Assembly (NCBI GenBank): GCA_027596945.1
Contig: JADGJH010001041.1
Coordinates: 1 to 12,310 of the forward strand
Direction of reading: 5' to 3'
DNA from: Physocladia obscura
Lineage: Eukaryota; Chytridiomycota; Chytridiomycetes; Chytridiales; Chytriomycetaceae
Length of the DNA stretch: 12,310 nt
In this document: in pieces, positions 8,134 to 12,310 of the stretch
Numbering within the stretch: position 1 is the first letter of the stretch
How the letters are laid out: each line of letters begins with the position of its first letter
Notes under the pieces: generated by a model
Seen by the model: only the letters and a program-made list of their open reading frames with translations
What the model was told of the DNA's origin: nothing
Database searches by the model: none
Translations under genes and position numbers: made by a program

Positions 8134-8150
8134 AAACATCTCTGATGTTT
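8134..8150. repeat. microhairpin family A, nested in family C
   Basis: AAACATC-TCT-GATGTTT inside the 5' acceptor/D-arm region of the tRNA-like gene. Confidence 0.9.
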
Positions 8151-8169
8151 TAGATTAGTCGGTCAAAAC

Positions 8170-8188
8170 CAAACATCTGTGATGTTTG
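8170..8188. repeat. microhairpin family A in tRNA anticodon arm
   Basis: CAAACATC-TGT-GATGTTTG occupies the anticodon arm, giving a 9-nt loop where 7 is required. Confidence 0.9.
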
Positions 8189-8218
8189 TACAAAGGTTCA
8201 AATCCTTTTTTCGGCTCA

Positions 8219-8386
8219 TCTATCCTCGTCTTAGAAGAGGCGTGCTATAGACATAGAATAACACATACTCTTATCCTAGCAATAGCTTTGGAAATTACTG
8301 ATACTACAACACCTTCTCCCCTTTACCCCCTTCAGGTGATCAGGAAGGGTCAGTAGTAATTAGAAGAGCAACACATAATACATATA
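8219..8386. other. tRNA-rps3 spacer with nested inverted repeat
   Basis: No gene seen. It contains an outer stem AATTACT (8293-8299) / AGTAATT (8355-8361), an inner stem ACCC(CC)TTC (8325-8333) / GAAGGGT (8344-8350), and a CCCCTTT tract at 8319-8323. This could be a processing signal or a structured leader of rps3. Confidence 0.4.
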
Positions 8387-9159
8387 ATGAATAACCTATC
8401 AACAAACACTACAAATGCACCAATTACAGCATATAGCTTCAGTCCATCAGTAGCAAATGCACCAATTACAGCACTGGTATCTCAACGAGTAGCTAACAAA
8501 GTACTTGCAAATTTCTTTAGTTCAGTCCAAGCATTAGCAAGCAAACCAGTATTTAGTGTGTCGGGGAAACCTCATAGATGTTTCTCCGCATCTTTTATTA
8601 TATCTCATCACCATCTCTATCACGGGGAACAGGTGCAGATAAAGCATTAAGCAGTAGTGCGATTAATAGTGTAGGAGAAGTATTAAGTAAACTGTTTAAA
8701 CGTCCTGTAGAATTACATCTAGTAAGACTGCATTATCCATATCTAAATAGTTACATTTTAGCACAATACATTTCTATTAACACAGCTAAATATAACTTCA
8801 CACGTATTATCTAACGACTTTGGGGTGCGAATGCTATTTTCCGACCTATTGCCATTACTAATGATTCAGATCAAGAGAACACTTGGCCTACTACAAGTAC
8901 ATCAGGTAGTTCAATTCCAGCAAAGCTCTTAGAGCTTTGAAAGTTAAAATCTCAGGTCGATTAGTTACACAACGATCTGTACCAAGACAAACAGTGCAAA
9001 CAGCACAAGTTGGTTCTTTCTCTACATCTGGAGGGGAAACATCATAGATGTTTCTCGGCATCCTTTACAAGCAAAAACAAGAAAGGTGCCTTTACCGTTA
9101 AAGTATGGATTGGTCAATCACTACTACAATCGCCTAATACAAAACGATCTGATTCATAG
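8387..9159 (+). CDS. rps3: mitochondrial ribosomal protein uS3, three hairpins and one in-frame TAA
   Basis: Small-subunit ribosomal protein S3 of the fungal mitochondrial type. Recognised from RIFYYISS, PVELHLVRLHYPYLNSYILAQYI (about 8707-8775), NFTRII..RLWGANA, VKISGRL, VPRQTVQTAQVGSF and SFTSKNKKGAFTVKVWIGQ. It starts at ATG 8387 and stops at TAG 9157-9159. Hairpins at 8566-8584 (+2), 8921-8939 (+2) and 9036-9054 (+1) each force a frame change, and conserved sequence continues after each. A TAA at 8812-8814 replaces a codon in the conserved FTRII-x-RLWG region with no hairpin nearby, so it is a separate defect, a read-through site, or evidence that the gene is in two pieces. The protein is normally a single chain. 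Confidence 0.85.
8566..8584. repeat. microhairpin family A, mismatch subtype
   Basis: GAAACCTC-ATA-GATGTTTC with one C.T mismatch, in rps3; frame change +2. Confidence 0.85.
8921..8939. repeat. microhairpin family C
   Basis: CAAAGCTC-TTA-GAGCTTTG in rps3; frame change +2. Confidence 0.9.
9036..9054. repeat. microhairpin family A
   Basis: GAAACATC-ATA-GATGTTTC in rps3; frame change +1. Confidence 0.9.
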
Positions 9160-9280
9160 CCTATTTCTGTAATCACACAATATCCAAATCCCCTTTTGTA
9201 TATTCTAAAACATCAGAGATGTTTGGAGATAAAGATAAATTAAAGCTAAAAGTATCATAAGAATATGGACATTTGGATGT
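9160..9280. other. rps3-rnl spacer
   Basis: No gene seen. Contains CCCCTTTT (9190-9197), a hairpin (9208-9224) and AT-rich sequence. Confidence 0.35.
9208..9224. repeat. microhairpin family A, intergenic
   Basis: AAACATC-AGA-GATGTTT in the rps3-rnl spacer. Confidence 0.9.
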
Positions 9281-9420
9281 AAGTAATCAAAGTGATTGTT
9301 AAGGATGTCTAGCAAATACACACAGAAAGGAAGTGGAAACACTTAAAGCTATGGCCCTTAAGTAAGGCTAACAGATGACCATAGCGATTATATTGGGAAA
9401 ACAATTATATTGCTTGCTAG
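9281..9420 (+). pseudogene. inverted partial copy of the rnl 5' end
   Basis: This plus-strand segment aligns with the 5' end of the minus-strand rnl (from 11730 downwards). Shared blocks are AAGT..C.AAAG.GATTGTTA, GGATGTCTAGC, GAAGTGGAAACACT, then a hairpin of different sequence, and a later GGAAAAC.AATTAT. The two copies are clearly related but diverged. It abuts the point where the main rnl sequence loses its own continuity, tail to tail. It is probably a rearrangement remnant. Confidence 0.6.
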
Positions 9421-9965
9421 TCGGCATGGTTTCGGTAAACTATCTAGACCCGCTAATTTTAGGCGCAAGTGTTCTTTTCTGGCTTTACTAGAAGGTAGAC
9501 TACTGAGTTGTTACACTTTCATTAACAGATAGCAACTTCCAAGCTCACTGCATAGTTGTATTAGAACTCTTACTTCCTTAATTTCCCTTGTCAATATCTT
9601 AGGGACTTTAACACATTCTTTGGGCTGTTCCCCTCTCGTCGCGAGACCTTATCACCTTACGACTCACTGCCAATCACATACATATAATCATTCCGAGGTT
9701 AACTGACCTAGATAGGACTTTCACATCCCCCTCCTCAATCTGACTTGCGCCAGACATGTCAATCAGTGCTGTACCTACTATATGGTGTTTATTGACGCTG
9801 CACTGCAATGCATTTCGCGGAGAACCAGCTATCACGCCGTTAGATTAGCATTTCACTCCTAACCACATGTCATCAGAGCATTATGCAACATACATCTGTT
9901 CGGGCCTATATCCCTGCACATGGCTAGATCACGGCGTTTCGGGTCTAATCCTATTGACTTAACCC

Positions 9966-9982
9966 AAACCTCTCTGATGTTT
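9966..9982. repeat. microhairpin family A, mismatch subtype, in rnl
   Basis: AAACCTC-TCT-GATGTTT in a variable LSU helix preceding GGGTTAAGTC (minus). Confidence 0.85.
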
Positions 9983-10141
9983 AGGGGCTTTCGCTTGGGC
10001 TATTCACCTTGCCAATAACATTAAGTTGCTGACCCATTATGCAAAAGGTACGACATCAAGATTTAACTCTCTGTCTGCTTATAGGATTGCTAGTTCAGGC
10101 TCTGTTTCACCAGTCATCGACTTGCTTTTGATCTTCATTAC

Positions 10142-10158
10142 CAACACCTTTGGTGTTG
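10142..10158. repeat. microhairpin family B in group I intron
   Basis: CAACACC-TTT-GGTGTTG directly after the S element, near the 3' splice site. Confidence 0.9.
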
Positions 10159-10221
10159 TTGACTATATCTTCAATCTATGTTACCCAAGATGCCTGCGTG
10201 TAGTCTCTGAGGAACCGATTC

Positions 10222-10238
10222 AAACACCATAGGTGTTT
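10222..10238. repeat. microhairpin family B in group I intron
   Basis: AAACACC-ATA-GGTGTTT between core elements Q and R. Confidence 0.9.
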
Positions 10239-10499
10239 TTTGGTTTCCTGCTGATTGCTCATTGTTACATACCTATAGATTGTTACTTCACATGCCACTC
10301 CTGAGAGTCACATATATAGTACCATAGGTCTTTAGAGGTTTCCAGCATATAGCACGGTGCTCTATTATGAATTACTCCATAACTAGGAAAGAATCATTTG
10401 CGCTATACAACACTAGTCTATGTTAAACAATCTATTTATATTATGAAAAGGGGAGAGATATTATGTATGCAATGGTGTCTTAGTAATAATGTACCCTCG

Positions 10500-11225
10500 T
10501 CACAGTGTACCGTTCTTAAGATGTTTCATGAAATGATTCGTCTGAGTTTTCTCTAATTTAGCAGCCTCCCGAATTGAAGGATACATCGCAACCAGGTTAA
10601 GCATGTCATCGTAAATGTAAACGATATGACGCCGATGTGCAGAGGTAGCCCATAATACTTGTTTTGCAGCTACAGTCAGTTTAGTACCTTTGTTAACAGG
10701 TGCCCGACCAACGTTTACACCAATCATACGCTCACTCACAGCTCGACGCTCAGCAGAGTTCATAGGACGACCCCCACCTCCAGCAATAGTAGCAAAGTTG
10801 TACTTCTGCCGAGTTGGGAATAGATCTAGATACTTCTGCTCCAGGTTTAGAAGATGTTCCTTTGTAACAGACGTTCCACTCACAAGTCCCTCAAATATTA
10901 GAACAACATATGACTGCAGACCATATTTTGCAATAGCATTCTGCAGATACACATTACTGTTAAGACCCGAGATAAGATGATCGTAGAACCGGATCACAGG
11001 ATTAATTGTACTCCCTACATACACTTGGTGAGTGATAAAACATCAGAGATGTTTCACGATTCCAAAGGCAGAACCTCGGGAAGTGTACCGTAACAGATCA
11101 ATAGACTCTAAGCTAGCTAAATCAAAACTCTTGATATAGTTAGGAAGATCTACGAATCCGGGAGTTCATACACCTGCGATTACTACGGCTACGAACACTG
11201 TTGTAATTAGGTATTGGTTTTTCAT
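10500..11225 (-). CDS. GIY-YIG homing endonuclease-like intron ORF
   Basis: Intron-encoded GIY-YIG protein. From ATG 11225 (minus) 241 codons are open if two TGA codons are Trp. The GIY motif is altered to GIV at residues 55-57, followed by hairpin 11038-11054 (read in frame, with TGA as Trp), then YVGSTINPVIRFYDHL, the second half of the nuclease motif. LQNAIAKYGLQSYVVLIFE is the typical helix and strand. Near the C-terminus, IYDD..NLVAMYPSIREAAK resembles a NUMOD1-like DNA-binding repeat. The N-terminal 25 residues are strongly hydrophobic, unusual for this class. A start at 11024 would drop the GIY half and is less likely. The protein may assist intron mobility or splicing; catalytic competence is doubtful because the GIY Tyr is Val. 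Confidence 0.82.
11038..11054. repeat. microhairpin family A in intron ORF
   Basis: AAACATC-AGA-GATGTTT between the GIV and YVG motifs, in frame with TGA as Trp. Confidence 0.9.
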
Positions 11226-11486
11226 ATTTAATAGATTGTTAGTTAATGATCATGACTAGAGCTGCAAAACTAATGATTGGCCGATCAGACCAATTCCTTT
11301 ACAGTACTCTTCACTATCCCTGTATATACCATACTTAGCCTTGGAGGATGGTGCCCCCATATTCGTACAGTTTTGATCCCGCCCTACTCACATGTAGTTA
11401 TACCTTTACAGGCCAGCTAACATGCTAGTTGTGTTGAATGCTACACTCACAGGACTATCACCTTCTATGGTATGCTATAAAGCATC

Positions 11487-11503
11487 AAACATCTCTGATG
11501 TTT
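11487..11503. repeat. microhairpin family A in rnl
   Basis: AAACATC-TCT-GATGTTT in a variable helix of LSU domain I. Confidence 0.9.
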
Positions 11504-11735
11504 TTTGTCTCGCTATTCTTCACTAGGCTATCCTGCGTTCGCTCGCCGCTACTGACAGGGTCTCGGTTGATTTCCTTTCCTAAGCTTACTACGATGTTTC
11601 GGTTCAGCTCGTAATATAATAATTGGTTTTCCTTAAGATTGCACTAGTCTTAAAATACTAATGCTTTTAGTGTTTCCACTTCTTTTCAGGTATATACGCT
11701 AGACATCCCTAACAATCCCTTTAGTCACTTGATGA

Positions 11736-11953
11736 TATTTCCACATTGTTATCGATACTTATATTTAGACGCAATATACACGTCCTTCTCTTATACTTGG
11801 ACATATCATGTGGCAAATAGTCGTACACCATTTGATAGGCCCTCGGTTAGACGGTGGGACCCTATGCCAGCCAGTCCTAACATGGTTAAACGATAACTTC
11901 TTCTCTTATACAGATATAGTGCTAAATACTGTTGCCAGGAAAGGGGAGATAAA
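11736..11953. other. atp8-rnl spacer with repeated TATAAGAGAAG motif
   Basis: About 220 bp without a recognisable gene. On the minus strand TATAAGAGAAG occurs twice, about 110 bp apart (near 11905-11895 and 11800-11790), which could be paired promoter or processing signals. A CCCCTTT tract lies at 11940-11946 (minus). I looked for a tRNA between the motifs and found no convincing T-arm. Confidence 0.4.
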
Positions 11954-12102
11954 TTAGAGTTTAGTGATGTACATTCGTGTTACAGACAGCTCAGCGAATA
12001 CTGGAAGGATATATGTACCGAATACGTAAACCATAGTGATTAATACGAAGAATGTGAATGATAATTGGAACTCCTTTAGGAGTCTGGTAATAGTTGTGGC
12101 AT
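11954..12102 (-). CDS. atp8: ATP synthase subunit 8 with frameshifting hairpin
   Basis: Fo membrane subunit 8. On minus, ATG 12102-12100 begins MPQLLP, the conserved fungal start. A 17-nt quasi-palindrome (12068-12084) follows, then QLSFTFFVLITMVYVFGTY and a tail ILPVFAEL...YITKL to TAA 11956-11954. The two parts are in different frames (+2). Counting 6 residues before and 37 after, a five-codon link gives 48 residues, the usual fungal length, so 17 nt stand where 15 are expected. Transcribed in the same direction as cox1 upstream, with a CCCCTTT tract on each side. Confidence 0.85.
12068..12084. repeat. variant microhairpin in atp8
   Basis: GAACTCC-TTTA-GGAGTC, 17 nt, a new stem sequence of the same size with one unpaired base; frame change +2. 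Confidence 0.75.
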
Positions 12103-12167
12103 ATTATTTGATGTATCGAAATGATACTACTTTTAGTGAGTAAATAAAGGGGGGTGATCCAGAATAC

Positions 12168-12310
12168 TTAAGATTGTACTGGTAGAGTATTGTAGGCGTG
12201 GAATGGCGTAGGTGATTCTAGCGGAACACCCAAGGTGTTCCTGATGTTGAAGCTGATGAATTAAATTCAGCTGTTGATGTGAAGAATGCAGGTACAGCTC
12301 ATGGGTTTGA
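12168..12310 (-). CDS. cox1: cytochrome c oxidase subunit 1, C-terminal end, with hairpin
   Basis: C-terminus of the catalytic cytochrome oxidase subunit; the gene runs off the window. On minus, NPWAVPAFFTSTAEFN (with W encoded by TGA at 12301-12299) precedes hairpin 12224-12240. After a +2 frame change, LESPTPFHAYNTLPVQS and TAA (12170-12168) follow, the characteristic fungal Cox1 ending. In the unshifted frame translation stops at TAG right after the hairpin. The conserved Trp at TGA supports genetic code 4. Confidence 0.88.
12224..12240. repeat. microhairpin family B in cox1
   Basis: GAACACC-CAA-GGTGTTC near the cox1 C-terminus; frame change +2. Confidence 0.92.

Larger units (their letters stand above)
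8130..8218 (+). tRNA. trnH: tRNA-His(GUG)-like gene remodelled by hairpins
   Basis: A T-arm AAAGG-TTCAAAT-CCTTT (8192-8208) and a 3' acceptor strand TCGGCTC (8211-8217) plus A fit a tRNA. The D-arm is GTTTT...AAAAC with AGTCGG in the loop (8147-8169). The anticodon arm CAAAC...GTTTG (8170-8188) has a 9-nt loop; leaving out two bases gives CTGTGAT, with U33 and anticodon GUG (His). The 5' acceptor needs GAGCCGA, but GAGC (8130-8133) is followed by hairpin 8134-8150, whose right arm GATGTTT supplies the remaining GA. At 89 nt it is too long for the class, and two extra T's sit between T-stem and acceptor. As written it would not fold normally; it is either processed or edited, or is a relic. 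The identity is inferred. Confidence 0.5.
10136..11292 (-). other. group I intron in rnl domain I
   Basis: Core elements on the minus strand: Q-like AATCAGCAGGAAACC (about 10242-10256), R CCTCAGAGACTACACGC (10196-10212) and S AAGATATAGTC (10161-10171). LSU exon sequence resumes with CAAAAGCAAG...AGCCTGAA downstream. The 5' exon ends near GTAAAGGAAT (about 11293) and the 3' splice site is about 10136; both are estimated from LSU alignment by eye. Hairpins 10222-10238 (between Q and R, where P6 extensions sit) and 10142-10158 (just after S) decorate the peripheral parts. Confidence 0.75.
9421..11735 (-). rRNA. rnl: mitochondrial large-subunit rRNA, 5' portion only, with group I intron
   Basis: The minus strand carries LSU landmarks in order: the 5' end GTGACTAA...GGATGTCTAGC (about 11730-11695), CCGAAACATCGTAG...GAAATCAACCGAG..AGTAGCGGCGAGCGAA (11600-11530), GTAGGGCGGG (about 11395), ACCATCCTCCAAGGCTAA, GATAGTGAAGAGTAC (about 11310), then after the intron GTACCTTTTGCATAATGGGTCA (10056-10034), TAGACCCGAAACGCCGTGATCTAGCCATG (about 9955-9980), GATAGCTGGTTCTCCGCGAAA (about 9813-9835) and GTGTAACAACTCA, the GTPase-centre region (about 9505). 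These correspond to about the first 1,100 E. coli positions. Domains III-VI, including the peptidyl transferase centre, are absent; an inverted copy of the 5' end and rps3 on the opposite strand follow. Hairpins at 9966-9982 and 11487-11503 lie in variable spots. Confidence 0.88.

Noticed and set aside
10026..10232. Short plus-strand ORF
   Set aside because: Antisense to rnl exon sequence (GTACCTTTTGCATAATGGGTCA) and the group I intron core.
10690..10980. Plus-strand ORF over the GIY-YIG gene
   Set aside because: Lies within the clearly recognised minus-strand nuclease ORF and has no family features.
11795..11900. tRNA between the TATAAGAGAAG motifs
   Set aside because: No T-loop or acceptor pairing could be found on either strand.
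938..12240. Hairpins as a CRISPR array
   Set aside because: They are dispersed, palindromic, 17 nt long and without regular spacers; no cas genes are present.
938..12240. Hairpins as magnusiomycete-type byp elements
   Set aside because: byp elements are longer, add to coding sequence and use matching take-off/landing codons. Here the hairpins occupy native codon space and no such codon pairs are evident.

Overview
The window looks like part of a fungal mitochondrial genome. On the right are standard fungal mitochondrial genes: the C-terminal half of nad2 and nad3 joined by a one-base TAATG overlap, a tRNA-His-like gene, free-standing rps3, the 5' part of rnl with a group I intron encoding a GIY-YIG protein, a 48-codon atp8, and the 3' end of cox1. 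UGA is read as Trp (genetic code 4): it stands at the conserved Trp near the cox1 C-terminus and twice inside the intron ORF.

Layout. Positions 1-6.8 kb hold a virus-like or large-plasmid-like block: an SF3 helicase (minus), a divergent cellular/large-DNA-virus-type B-family DNA polymerase (plus), a small acidic ORF, and an RPB2-like (multisubunit) RNA polymerase subunit (plus) that carries a 455-bp tandem duplication and is cut short after its EDSI motif. The block is bracketed by a GC-rich, hairpin-forming direct repeat (1-41 and 6747-6788). Positions 6.85-9.16 kb hold nad2(C-term)-nad3-tRNA-rps3 on plus. Positions 9.28-9.42 kb hold an inverted partial copy of the rnl 5' end. Positions 9.42-11.73 kb hold the rnl 5' portion on minus, interrupted by a group I intron (about 10.14-11.29 kb). 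Positions 11.95-12.31 kb hold atp8 and the cox1 end on minus.

The overriding feature is a family of about 38 tiny near-perfect hairpins, typically 17 nt (7-bp stem, 3-nt loop), with stems AAACATC/GATGTTT, NAACACC/GGTGTTN and NAAGCTC/GAGCTTN. They occur in almost every gene: mitochondrial proteins, rRNA, tRNA, intron, and the virus-like block. They occupy space that family members fill with ordinary codons, and most shift the reading frame by +1 or +2, so nad2, nad3, rps3, atp8, cox1, polB, helicase and RNAP are all split over several frames although the flanking sequence is well conserved. atp8 is the clearest case: with the 17-nt hairpin counted as five codons it has the canonical 48 residues. 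Either there is a frame-restoring mechanism (RNA editing or removal, ribosome slippage or bypass), or this is a decayed, very recently invaded or mis-assembled molecule.

The block's gene set (SF3 helicase, RNA-primed-type PolB, RPB2-like RNAP) differs from classic mitochondrial linear plasmids, which carry protein-primed PolB and T7-like RNAP. It shares the UGA=Trp code and the hairpins with the mitochondrial genes, which suggests residence in the organelle.
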